Positions 9,117-19,655 of a DNA stretch of 64,000 nucleotides are shown here, in pieces. This DNA comes from Pseudocercospora fijiensis CIRAD86 (Eukaryota > Ascomycota > Dothideomycetes > Mycosphaerellales > Mycosphaerellaceae): contig NW_006921539.1 in the NCBI RefSeq assembly GCF_000340215.1, forward strand, positions 1,994,507 through 2,058,506. Direction: 5' to 3'. Each line of letters starts with the position of its first letter. The first letter of the stretch is position 1. Made by a program: the position numbers and the translations under genes. The notes beneath the pieces were generated by a model, which was not told where the DNA came from, made no database searches, and saw only the letters and a list, made by a program, of their open reading frames with translations.

Positions 9117-10397
9117 TTATATTCCAGTGTCCGTAATATTAACAGTCACATTCTCAATCTGACAACCCGTCTGATTCCAAGTTCCTCCTAGCACTTGTTC
9201 CAAGAAAGCGAAAGCCCTCGCATCACCATTCGTCGTCTCATCCGTGTGCCCTCCAACAGTGTTGCGATCATATTTGATCGTAGCGCCAATATTGCAGTAT
9301 CTCTCAACCAGAGCATCGGTGTCGTTGACCGGGCTGATATCGTCCTTGATGGCCTTATATGCGAAGACTGGCATTTGTGGGACGCCATGGTAGCCCATAA
9401 TTCCATCACGGTTGATGATGCGTTGCGAGAGAGGGTTACTGAGGGATTGGTCTCCGTTCTTGAAATAGTCCGAGATGTTGTGGAAGGCGAAGGCTCCGAT
9501 TGATTCTGTTAGGGTTTGGTTGAAGGCCATGAGGAAGCCGGTCGCGTTGTATTCTCCTTCCGTGTTCAGATTCTCTTTAAGGTATTGGAGCAGTTCTGGG
9601 TATTGGCTTGCGAGACCCAGAATCCCAGCTGGGATCAGCCCTGCTGCGATGCCTCCGTTGGTAGCCGCAAGCACGCTGGTCACGTTCGGTGTAAGGCCAC
9701 CCAAAGCTGCACCTGCGAAGCTCAGGTCCTGTGCGTATTGAACTTGGAGTTCTGCTGCCCATTCACTGGCAAGCGCACCGCCTGAATATCCCCACATTGC
9801 GTATCGGGTACCATTTGTATCAAGGCCAAAGCCTGAGTTCAGGACTGCTCGGATGGAGTCGAGCGTGGCGTGGCCAGATTGAACGCCTGCAGTAAAGCTG
9901 GCGTTCGGGCCTTCGTAGTCTGGAACATTGACGAACCAGCCTTGCCCCAATGCCTTCGTCACATCTGGCAAAGCAGCGCCATACTGAGCATATGATGGGC
10001 TAGCATCGACGTCGGCAGAGTCATATGGGACTTGGTATGAAAGCAGCTTGTTAGTGGCTGAAGTCTGGTTTGCGCACTTGGGTGTGAAGAGTGTTGTGAC
10101 TGCCCATGTGGGTCGATATTGGCTGTCTGTGGTGCGGTAGAGGATTTGGTAGGCTTCGCTTGAGTTTGTGGTTATGCTCGTGAGGTTTCCTCTAGCAGCT
10201 CGAAGCCTGAGAATGGCACCTGGAGCAGCAGCCTCGAAATTGTGAGGTGTGGTATACCACGGGTCTTGACTCGGCGGTAAGATATCCACTGGCGTCTGAA
10301 GCAGTCCTTTTCTTGAAAGATCTGTGATCGGATTTGTCGAATATGCTGCGCTGCCAGCAACGAGAGCTGCAATTGGAAAGGTGATAGAGGTCCTCAT
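9117..10397 (-). CDS. Secreted LIP-family lipase
   Basis: A single exon of 426 residues starting at the ATG at 10397. Residues 1-18 are a signal peptide (MRTSITFPIAALVAGSAA) and there are many Asn-X-Ser/Thr sites, so it is secreted and glycosylated. The fold fits the secretory LIP family (Candida antarctica lipase A type): nucleophile Ser205 in GYSGG (203-207), an acidic residue in KDDISPVND (candidates Asp352/353) and catalytic His384 in VGGHTDE. These enzymes hydrolyse triacylglycerols and esters outside the cell and may serve nutrition or host surface breakdown. Length and motif spacing are normal for the family. It converges on the JmjC gene and its promoter abuts the first RIP-mutated element, with the coding region about 520 bp from it, yet it shows no RIP damage itself. 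Confidence 0.9.
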   Translation of the reverse strand: MRTSITFPIAALVAGSAAYSTNPITDLSRKGLLQTPVDILPPSQDPWYTTPHNFEAAAPGAILRLRAARGNLTSITTNSSEAYQILYRTTDSQYRPTWAVTTLFTPKCANQTSATNKLLSYQVPYDSADVDASPSYAQYGAALPDVTKALGQGWFVNVPDYEGPNASFTAGVQSGHATLDSIRAVLNSGFGLDTNGTRYAMWGYSGGALASEWAAELQVQYAQDLSFAGAALGGLTPNVTSVLAATNGGIAAGLIPAGILGLASQYPELLQYLKENLNTEGEYNATGFLMAFNQTLTESIGAFAFHNISDYFKNGDQSLSNPLSQRIINRDGIMGYHGVPQMPVFAYKAIKDDISPVNDTDALVERYCNIGATIKYDRNTVGGHTDETTNGDARAFAFLEQVLGGTWNQTGCQIENVTVNITDTGI

Positions 10398-10914
10398 CTT
10401 GGCGTGCTAGCTAGACGTCTGGGAGGAAGCTGGGCTGGGCTATAGAGGATGCGAAAGAAATATATATTACTCACGAGACGAAGGTTCTCCAGACACTTGG
10501 AGCGACTACTCCGTTTGTATACCCGCACCCGAGCCGTGCTGTCAGATGCATTTTGAAGGCGGTGGTGAGGTCACTTTTGGCCTCGTTCGCGATACGACCA
10601 TGGGCCTACGTGGCGCCGAGGTCGCGGACGTAGGCCCTTCTTGGTATGGTTCCAGGAACCGCTCGCAGACAAATGCGGGGGGACCAGTTGGGAACGATCA
10701 AACCTGCGGTCGCTATCGGAAAGGCAGCATCGGGTGTGCTGTCAGCCGCTCGGCGGCCAAGTAAGATGCTGACGGCTGAAAGGTGTTCTGGGCAAGAGTG
10801 ACAGGTGTTGTTGAGGAAAGAGGAAAGCTCGCGTGTAGCGGTGGGGAGGTGTCATAGTCAGCTCGTAAAGTAGCGGTTTTCGCCAATAACGCGCTACCTG
10901 CCACGTAGAATTGG
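10398..10914. promoter_or_regulatory. Lipase upstream region next to the first mobile element
   Basis: 517 bp without a credible gene. A TATA-like ATATATATTA lies near 10,460-10,470 upstream of the lipase. The sequence keeps normal CpA/TpG content up to about 10,910, where RIP-type sequence begins abruptly. Confidence 0.5.
10602..10637. repeat. Inverted repeat, 10-bp perfect arms, 16-nt loop
   Basis: Arms GGGCCTACGT (10602-10611) and ACGTAGGCCC (10628-10637). It lies about 200 bp upstream of the lipase start on the minus strand. It could be a binding site for a dimeric regulator or a hairpin; nothing in the sequence decides. Confidence 0.55.
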
Positions 10915-10918
10915 TTAA

Positions 10919-10944
10919 ATTGGCACTATTTGAGGTTAGCAAGG
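10919..10944 (+). repeat. Putative left terminal inverted repeat
   Basis: Matches the reversed right end at about 15 of 24 positions, allowing one gap; part of the mismatch is of RIP type. Preceded by TTAA. Confidence 0.4.
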
Positions 10945-11435
10945 TGCCTTTATAAAGAATGCTATTATTAACTAATTATTATATGCTAGTTAGCGTTGTT
11001 AGCCGTTTAGTTAGTTAAGGAGGCCTCTTTAGGTAAGGATTCTACGTTCTAGTCGCCTTAGGCACGCGAGGGCCGCCGTAGTAACGAGAATCCGACTCCC
11101 TTCCTTAGTATACCTACGCATTAACAACAACGTATATAATACTATCGGACAAACGTACAAATAGAAGCGCTATTATCGGTACTTAATCTCTCGTACTATT
11201 TATTAATATTAGTACGTTAGTTAGCATTCCGTATCCTCCGGCATAAAGGGCCTCGAATCCGCCCGCTATGTCGAATATCTACTCTCGACCTATAATCGAC
11301 CCTCTATAATCCTAACCCTCGCCTAATACCTTCGATTTATACGCTATTCGACTTAACCGTACGACTCCTATCCGTAGTATATATTTACAGCCTCTACGCC
11401 GAGTTGAAGACCCTTAGTAGAAGGTTTAGGCCTTT

Positions 11436-13682
11436 ATAAATAGCGCTAGATATGCCTTTAACGAGTACCTCCGAGATATAGCTTCTAAGGCGAAGATACA
11501 GATTACGAAGGAGCGCTATCTCTAACTAGTTATATTCTATATCTCTACTAAGGACTAGATTAAACGACAACTAAACAGGAAGATAAGCTAGGAAGACTAT
11601 AATCTGCGGTACTATATAAGGAACAGGTTTTACTAGAGTCCTAAAGACGAGAGGCTATATACTATTAAGAAGGACCGTTCTTTATATAAGGTAGTATAGG
11701 AATACGAGATGTTTAACGTTATAACGATTAAACACTACGAGGTAGGCTACTACGGTCGTAGAGCTATTAAGGCCCTTCTTAGGCGCAACTTCTATAGCAT
11801 TACAAAGGAAGATATTACTACGGCCTTATTATACTATTAAATCTGCAACCTCCTTAAAGCGGCGCCTCTAAAGCGTATAGTACTAATTAAATATATATAC
11901 TCTAGCAATATACACGACCGTATCTAAGACGACTTAGTAGACTTCTCGGACTAACCGGACGGCTCTTATCTATATCTCTTCTACCTAAAGGACTATTGCA
12001 CCAAATTCTATCGAGTCTATGCCCTTTAAAGTAAGGAGGCCGAGAATGTAGCCTATTATATCTACGACTATATCAACTCTTATAGAGCGCCGAGGCTATA
12101 GCAATTTAACAACGGCGGCGAGTTTAAAGGCGTATACGAGGCGCTTATTACTTCCTATAATATACTAATTGCTTACGGCGCTCTATATTACCCTAAGTCG
12201 CAAGGACTCGTTAAACAGGCTAACGGTGTTATTAAGAAGCGCATCTCGGCTATTAAAATAGACCGTAGATTAAGAGGCTAGATTATCGCTGCCTAAGAGG
12301 CCGCTCGCATCTATAACGAGACTTTCTATACTACTATTAAAATAACCCTCTTTAAGGCCTTCTTTAACCGTAACTCTACTAAGAAGCCGGACCTTCTATT
12401 AGCAGGTCTATAGGCGGCTTTATAAGCCGCTAGTAACTATATAGAAGTTACTAGAAGCCTGTCTCCTATTCTAATAATAGGTAACGAGCTATTACTATAC
12501 GAGGCTATTCTTACTATAGAGGCGGCAGCTTGTAATAACGACGACGACACTACGAGTATTGTTATAGTCGCTATAGCCGTTGCTAACGGTTATAATATCG
12601 TATTCGACGAAGACAACCGACTAGTAATTGAATTAGACACACACGCGCCTACTACTATACTAGCGACTATTGTAGCGGCGGAAGTTGACCCTCTATAGCC
12701 TAGATACGACGTGCCTTACTATAACGAGATAGACCGCCGCCGCACTGTCTATAAGTCTAGTACTAGTGTTGTCTACGAGATTGACGACAGTTAGCGTATT
12801 CTATAGGACTTAATCTCGTTAAACTAGCGCTCCGCTAACGCTAATTATAATAGGGCCTATACTAGTAATAGTAAGGCAAGGACCTTCGAAGTTAGTAACC
12901 TTGTTAGTATAGCAATCTAGAAGGAATACCTTGTCAAGTTTAGCCCTCGAGTAGTTATTGTCTAGATAATAGAAGCCGCTTAAAATAGGCCTAATTACTA
13001 TCGATTAATAACTCCTTAGGGTAAGCTAAAGGGTTAGTAGTATATACGGCACCTATTGCTAATAGAGGGCTATTTATTCGCTATCTATAAAGACTGCGAG
13101 TCTAAGGTTATTAGTATAGCGGAGGCTTCTCGAATGTAGGTAAGGGTGCCTATTAGTACTATCTACGAGTACCGTTGTAAGGGCTCTTATAATAACAACT
13201 ATTATAGCTGCCGTAAACGAGGTGTTCCTTGTTCTAAGCTATACTACGGTTACGGTAACTATTGTAACAATATAGACGACTACGGCCTTCTAAACGACTA
13301 TAAAGCGCCTGCCTTAGTTGCTAACGACGACGATAAGATAGCCGCTATCTAACAACCTAGCTCTACGCTACTAGCAGAGGCAACACCTAGAGCTACTATA
13401 GAAGGGCTAGACCTCGCTACCTCTACGCCTACGTAACTAATACCTACGTCTGCTATAGTCTAGCGGACCTAGTCTTCTGCTAATCTACTAGTTGCTACTA
13501 AATCTCCGCGTAGAAGAGGTTAGCGGAAGAAGACTGTATCTAAGAAGGCGCAGTCGTTAAGGGAGTAAGTGCCTAAGGGCGTATAAAAGAGAAGGAGGGC
13601 GAGGGCCTAGTAGTAAGTGCTAGAAGGGGACGGAAGTAATAGAATAGAACTCCGAGCAGCAGTCTATTACTATATTTGTTAG
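11436..13682 (+). pseudogene. DDE integrase/transposase with Cys-rich tail, broken by RIP
   Basis: One frame runs for about 749 codons with many TAG/TAA at former Gln/Trp codons and no frameshift. The first part has an integrase zinc-binding pattern (His-Tyr-Glu-Val near 11,735 and Tyr-Tyr-x-Ile-Cys near 11,830, where Tyr probably replaces His or Cys). The core follows with DDLVDF, a YLKDYCTKFY stretch, QFNNGGEF and a downstream region resembling KRBA2-like integrases; the second catalytic Asp now reads Asn, as RIP would cause. Near 13,160-13,290 comes a Cys-rich module (C-KGS-Y-NNNYYSC-RKRG-PC-SKLYYG) that resembles a CXC/tesmin-type zinc module, several Cys having become Tyr. A basic tail ends at TAG 13,680-13,682. 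The start near 11,436 is a guess (ATA from ATG). Confidence 0.68.
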
Positions 13683-14099
13683 GAGATATTAGTCTTAGCG
13701 TTTGTATAGGTCTTCTCGGTCCTTAGTTAGGCTTCTTTAATAAGCCGTAGAGAGTATATAAGGGCCTAGTTGTTATCGCTATTCGGAGCTAAATTCAAGC
13801 TAGCTTCGAGGCGGCTTCGAGCGATAATATTAATACAACTATAGTACCTATACTATATATAAAATATATAGTCTCTATCTACTTATTAGTAGCTTTAATT
13901 TAGTCTATATATCGCGTTATTATAGCCGTTTTGTCGCTTACAATAGTGTCGGCAGGCTAAGTAGCAAATTGCGACCGGATAGCTAACAAATCCGGCTCCT
14001 TATTATATACTAATAACTTAGTTAAATCCGCTGTTTAATTGACTAAATAGGCTCTATATATCTACTTTATAGACAGGTTGTTGTTAATCAAATCTATAG

Positions 14100-14125
14100 C
14101 AATTGCTTTACTAAATAGGCGCTAT
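14100..14125 (-). repeat. Putative right terminal inverted repeat
   Basis: Reverse complement begins ATAGCGCCTATTTAGT and pairs imperfectly with the left end. Followed by TTAA at 14126-14129. Confidence 0.4.
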
Positions 14126-14129
14126 TTAA

Positions 14130-14406
14130 TGAAAAAGCGTACTTGACAAACGGGTGATTACAGAGGGAGGTTGCAGTGGCTCCGCTTACCGATACGCTCG
14201 GGGCCTTCCGAACGCAATTCAAATTAGAGCTCGACTTCGATGCTGGCTCTGCCACCTGGCACGCTCGACCCGTGAAAATATTGACGAGCATTAATCAAAA
14301 CTACTGTCCGTGCTCCATTTCGAAGAGGGTGCGTGCGGCTTACCTAATTCCTCCGCTTTGTAGGACAGTAGCTTCGGGAGTGTCTCGCTCCCGCCGCAAG
14401 TCAGTC
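14130..14406. promoter_or_regulatory. Upstream region of the island gene
   Basis: 277 bp of unmutated sequence between the first element and the next gene. The gene frame is open through here, but only from a GTG, so coding use is unlikely unless an upstream exon exists. Confidence 0.4.
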
Positions 14407-15605
14407 ATGATACATGGAGACATTATTGGAGTTGGTATGGCATCAACAATGGCAGTCAGAACCTCATTGGCTGCACTGAGTGCTGCCGAGCGGCAATTGA
14501 TTAGGTCTAAGCGTCTTCAAAGTGGTCAATGTGTGCGCTGCTTTCATGCTTCACTGCGAAAAGCAGTTCAAGATGGCACTTCGGGACAGGATGGCAATGA
14601 GATTCACAAACCAGCTCCATCTAATAGTAATGGAACCGCTCCTCTTACTGTATCGATATGCAGCTGACCGCATGTGCAGAACCAACCCGCCGTCCTTCGC
14701 GCAAAGAGCGCGCTGCAATGATTTCCAGCGAAGTATCGATGCTTCAGAGAGGACCACCTCCAGGAGAGTCAACACATGGTCCAGGCAGCGTAACAGGCAC
14801 ATATCAGCGAGATCCAGAACCACCGACGACGAGCGCTGGATTCGCCAAGACTCCAGAAAGTATGGGCGGAGAGCGCATGGGGGACAATGTTTCTGCTGGC
14901 CGAGAAGGGCCAAATGCGCAGGGCGTGGGACGTGTGACTGGAGCGGATGAGAATGTCAGGAATGAGCATCCAAGTTCTCGAAGCATGAGAAATCCATCTG
15001 AAGTGCAAGAGCCGGCTGAGGGCGGCGTCAGTGTGCTGGAATCCAGTACACCAGGACACTTGAGCACGGCAGCACGTATCGCATCATTAGAGAGCAAGGA
15101 GGACTCTGCGATATCAGGCTCTCTCAATGCCCGGGAAGAGACATCCTTACGCGACCGGCTAGCCAAAGCCAAGGCGTCAGGCCTAGCCTATCGACCGCGA
15201 GCACCATCGCGAGAACATCTTCTCCACACAGGGAGCAGTGCTGCAACGCCAGCAAGCAAGGACTTCGAGGCTGTTGTGCTAGATCGTTTCAAGACTGGTC
15301 GCAGTCCTGTGAAGGCACTTACTGTCCAGACAGGCGAGAAGGCGCGGACGCTGCCGAACCAAGATATACTTCTGCGAAAGCTGGTTGCTGGTAAATATCC
15401 TACTTCGTGGCTGTCTACCGAAAACGGTCGCTACAAGCAAAAGACACTGAACCAAGTCATAAAGAACCTGGCAATGAATGGCACCTACCTGGGAAAAGAT
15501 GCCAATAAGTTGATCGAGAAAGTGCGGCATTTGCTCCCAGCTACTTTGCAGGCTTTGCGTCCAGTGCAAGGCGCAGCTCAGGCCAAGGCTCAGGCCAAAG
15601 CATAG
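14407..15605 (+). CDS. Hypothetical protein, two exons, possibly mitochondrial
   Basis: Exons 14407-14626 and 14680-15605 give 381 residues. The start is the first ATG of the open frame; ATGs at 14437 and 14449 are alternatives. The N-terminus from 14449 is rich in Ala, Ser, Arg and hydroxylated residues with no acids for the first 15 residues or so, compatible with a mitochondrial presequence, and contains a CxxC (GQCVRC). The middle is Ser/Pro/Gly rich and probably disordered. The last 150 residues look folded: a Leu-rich helix (SLRDRLAKAKASGL) and a basic block with LLRKLVAGKYPTSWL and KQKTLNQVIKNLAMNG, then Gln/Ala repeats at the end. I do not recognise the family. It is the only gene in a 2.2-kb unmutated island between two RIP-hit elements and shows no RIP damage itself, which suggests it is single copy and kept. 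Confidence 0.62.
14627..14679 (+). other. Intron of the island gene (53 nt)
   Basis: Starts GTAATG and ends GTGCAG, with CTGAC at 14664-14668 as branch site. Phase 1; it joins AAT A to AA CCA, linking two frames that would otherwise be separate. A second acceptor at 14663 is in the wrong phase. Confidence 0.68.
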
Positions 15606-16352
15606 AATGCTATGCAGAAAGGACATTGCAAAATCGTTGGCATTGCGGAGGTTGCGTAGCACGTAGGCGTGGGCGTAGGCGTAGCGAGGCCGTTTTCTGC
15701 GGTACAGGTAACTTATACCTTCAGTCGTTCTTGTGGTCCTGGCCGCTTACCACGAGGCTGAAGTCCAGACGTGATGGAAAAGCAGGACGCGCGGCTTGCG
15801 GGTAGAATCTCCAAACGTGCCGGGTGCGGTCGAACTCTGATACAAGCACAAGCTGTCACACTACCGACACGGGACTGGAGAATGCTGCTGCAAATACTCA
15901 GCAGAAGACTCGCAATGCCAGCCAAAATTCCCATTGTTCTAGAGGAATACAAGTACTCCATTGTCTGGATTACGCTGTGTTGCGCACCGTGAACATGAAA
16001 TCTCTCCGCTTTGCCATAGCTCTGGAGCCAGCCCAGCTGCGACACTTCCCGTCCTTTAGGTTCTGGTCCAGACGATGAGCACGCCTGAATGCTTGTTCGG
16101 CGGTGCGCTATGAGGCATTTCTTGACGACTCCTGAAGGATCAGGGGTGTTTTAGCGTGTGAGGCGTCAGCATGACGATCGCAAACCACCAATAGAAGGTC
16201 GAAGATATGAAACTTGTGGTATACTGGTGAGATACAACGTTTGGACAAGACCGCACAAGCCTTGACAAGCAACACCAAGCTTTTTCGACATACATGGTGT
16301 TGTGGATCAGTCAGCACTGCCAAGTGCCAAGGCCTAATTTCCTAGCGATATA
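15606..16352. other. Unmutated non-coding sequence right of the island gene
   Basis: About 750 bp with normal composition. A short GGCGTAGGCGTGGGCGTAGGC-like repeat lies near 15,665-15,685. Frames here are short and lack family resemblance. RIP-type sequence starts again near 16,370. Confidence 0.45.
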
Positions 16353-19294
16353 TGTAGCCTTTGGCTTAGACAGAAACTTGATTCCTTTCCTTATACAATT
16401 CTATAGTCAATTAATTAATAACTTGTTCTGCTTAGCTTAATTACAATAGGTTATAAGCCCGGCGTATACGCTTACCTATCCTAACTAATATAGACGAATT
16501 GTTATTATAGAGATACTAGTTTAAAGCTAATTCTACTAGCTATAGATTAAGTAGTACCTCTAGAGTTAACTACCGAAATAGGGCTACCCTACACTTAGTA
16601 CTAAATTAGATCTAACTAGCGATTAGCACCTATAAGCTAAGCGAGCTAAGAAAGAGCTTAGTAGTATAGCTAATACTAAAGAATCCGTAAAAAGCATAAA
16701 GGAAAATCGCATCCTTACGAGGACGACTAACTTTTTATTATAGAGACAGATCCTTTAGAAAGAGCTACTAAAGGAGAAAGTATATAGATATATACTTTAT
16801 AACTTAAAATAGGCAAAGCTATACTATAAACCTCTTAGAATCGACTACGTTAATAATCCGGATTTCGATAAAGCCCTAAGAGAGTTTATAGAGAAAGATA
16901 GCATTACTATAGGCATTCTAGTTAAGATAATCTTACTAGATCTAAGACCTAACTTTAGGAGCATAATTACCTAGAAGACTACTAAGGACTACTACGAGAC
17001 TATAGCAGCTATATACTAACTAATTATTACAGTAGATATCTATAATACCCTAAAGGATTTTAGAATAGTTACTCTTAAGCAAGCAATATCTAATAGTACC
17101 CTTAGGTACTATAAAGACTTCTAAGTATAGGTATAGAAGTATAAGATAGCTACTAAGCAGTTTAAAAGAGTATATAGTATTAAGCCTAAGGATATTAAGA
17201 TCCTAGACATAATAATTAGGATACTCTTTATTAATAGTCTTTAGCACTATAAATAGCTTAGAAGCTAGAGGCATAATAACAAACTAGAAGGGACTAGCTA
17301 GACTCTCGAAGCAATAATTATATCCCTTAGGAAGGAAAAGCCTCTAAGATTATAGAACTAGTAATAAGGCAAAGCCTTTATAGTTGTCTCTAATATTAAG
17401 GTTAGGGATAACAATAAGCAGTATTAGCACTACAAGCATAAGTATACTAATATAAAGTGCTAGAAACAATATCCTAATAGAAAGCTATCTAAGGATAAGG
17501 ATAAGGATAAGTTAAAGAAAAAGTTAAAAGACAAGGACAAGTCTAAATTAAAGGGCAAGGATAAATCTAGGTCTAAGAATAATACTATAGCTGCTAGAAA
17601 AGGTAATAGCAGCGATAATAACGATAAGTGTGAATTAGATTCTAACTCGGAAGGCTAGGCTTTAGGGGTATATATTGCACTAACCCTAGCCTAAGTATCC
17701 TTTAATTAAAGTCTAACTCCTATTATATTAGTATTCCCTAAGAACCTAGACAAAGCAATCAAAATCTAGGATACTAGCACATTATACTATATGTTTAACA
17801 ATAAGGACTAGTTCTATAACCTTAGGTCCCTAGACTTACCTACTAAGTTTAGCCTTGCTTTAGGCAAAGGAAGCTATAGAATAATTAGGGACATTTACCT
17901 TAAATTCCTTTAGAAAGACAAAACTATAAAGATAGTGCTTAGAGAAGTGTTATACTCGCCTAACTCTAATATAAATCTAATCTTAGTAGAGAGGATCTAT
18001 AGGAAGACTAGATACTTCCTATATAGGCTAACTATAACTATCTAAAGAAAGGATAGTAGGGTTATTAGAGAGGCAAAGATTAACAATATTGTAATAGTCT
18101 TAAAGCATATTAGGATTGTTCCTCCTAAGAGCTAGCTAGCTATAATACTAGTAGTTGCCCGACTAAAGGCAGATACTGTTAGAGTATATTAGAGACTTAG
18201 CTATATTAGAAGCAAGATACTAAATGCAACTAAAACCTACTAAGATTGTCTTAGCATTAACTATATTAACACTACCGAATTAGGGCACTATAAAGCCTAT
18301 AAGCTTGCAAGATCTTAGAGGATAGTCTTAAGGATTATAAGAAGGACTCTAGTTTAAGCTCTAGATGAAATCTATATTAATATTATTAGACTAGTTACAC
18401 CTCTAGATATCTATAGGAACCGCTACTTATACCTACTAACTTATATAAAGACAAGGCATAGATAGGATAATAAGACCCTAGACCTAAAAAATAGTCCCGC
18501 TCTTATTAAGAAATAGATAAACTAGTAGTCTAATTAGTTTAGCAAAAGACTAAAGATCTGGTTCTTAGACAATAGGGGCTAGTTTAACAACAAGCACCTT
18601 TAAAAGACTGCTAAAATTAAGGGGTATAGGTAGGATTTCTTAAGCCCCTACATACCTAAACAAAATAGTATTATAGAGTTATCTAACAAGACTATCCTAA
18701 TAAAGGCTAGGGCTATGCTTATTAATGCAGGTTTACTACAAGAACTATAGAGCTATGCTATCAAGCACTCTATACACTTAACTAATAGACTAGCTAATCT
18801 AATAACTAAGGAAGTTCCTCTAGTCTATCTTAAAAGGGATTTAAAGTAAGGGGGAACCCTAGTAGATCTGTCTAGAGTTAGGAGATCTAGTTGCAAGGTA
18901 TATAAGTATATTAGCAAAGAAGAAAGGCTAAGAGGCGCAAAGTTCATATTAAGAGCTCTAATCTACTAGAGTACCAGATTCTAGAATTACTCTTCGATAA
19001 ACTACCTCCTCTAGAGGCCTTAGTTCGACTATAGAAAGGGACTACAGTAGCATAAGATTAAATTCTCCTATTATATTACCTTTAATAAAGATTAAACCTA
19101 CGGGGATAAAGGTAGAAAAGTAAATCTAGCCCCTCCCTATATTTAAGTTATTAAATACTCTTAGTTAGGGATTAACCCTAGTAAATCTAGAGTAGTATTA
19201 GGATTCCTACCTAATATTAAGCAAGCCTAGTATAACTAGCGGCTAGTTGATAAACCTATTCCTTCTAGAAGTGCTAAAGAGCCGTTTTAAACAC

Positions 19295-19365
19295 CCTCGG
19301 GGGAGCTAATACCTTTAGGGGAGCTACTACCTTTAGGGGAGCTACTACCTTCGGGGGAGCTAATA
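19295..19365 (+). repeat. 18-bp tandem repeat, four units, inside Copia pol
   Basis: Units such as CCTTTAGGGGAGCTACTA repeat four times with small changes and encode a six-residue repeat (Gly-Glu-Leu-Leu-Pro-Leu). It lies in the variable linker between integrase and RT. Confidence 0.8.
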
Positions 19366-19483
19366 TCTCTTTAGAGGGAGCGAGTTCTATTAGATCTAGG
19401 AAGCCTAGTTAAAGAGACCCGGGAGCTACAGGCCCCTAATAATACTAACTAACATTAGTCTAAAGATAAGGATATACTAATAA

Positions 19484-19655
19484 TATACTAACCTAACTAG
19501 TTAGCAGGTTAGAAGAGGCTAAGAGCCGCCTTACTACTAGTAGCCTAGGAAGTTGCAATAAGGCTAGTCGTATACTAACTAAACTAGTTAGCAGGACAAA
19601 AGAGGCTAAGAAGTGCCTTACTACTAGTAGCTCTAGGAACTGTAATAAAGCTAAG
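19484..19655 (+). repeat. 87-bp tandem duplication in the Copia integrase-RT linker
   Basis: Two adjacent copies starting TATACTAAC-TAACTAGTTAGCAG (19,484 and 19,571) and ending near 19,655. Differences are mostly RIP-type transitions, so the duplication probably predates RIP. Confidence 0.7.

Larger units (their letters stand above)
10919..14125 (+). mobile_element. RIP-inactivated integrase-encoding DNA element (GIN/KRBA2-like)
   Basis: A 3.2-kb block of RIP-type sequence with sharp edges. It has one long plus-strand reading frame for an integrase but no reverse transcriptase, protease, gag or LTRs. The outer about 24 bp look like imperfect terminal inverted repeats (left ATTGGCACTATTTGAG, right reversed ATAGCGCCTATTTAGT) and both sides carry TTAA (10915-10918 and 14126-14129), a possible target duplication. 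Integrase-only elements of this sort are known as GIN/Ginger-related DNA transposons and as the source of KRBA2-like genes. The family call rests on the integrase; the exact ends are inferred. Confidence 0.6.

Noticed and set aside
13146..13352. Short open frame with a CXC-like module as a separate gene
   Set aside because: It is in the same frame as the integrase upstream; its ends are RIP-made stops, so it is the tail of that protein.
15713..16045. 110-codon minus-strand frame right of the island gene
   Set aside because: No family resemblance, overlapped by plus-strand frames of similar length, and no intron or start context to support it.
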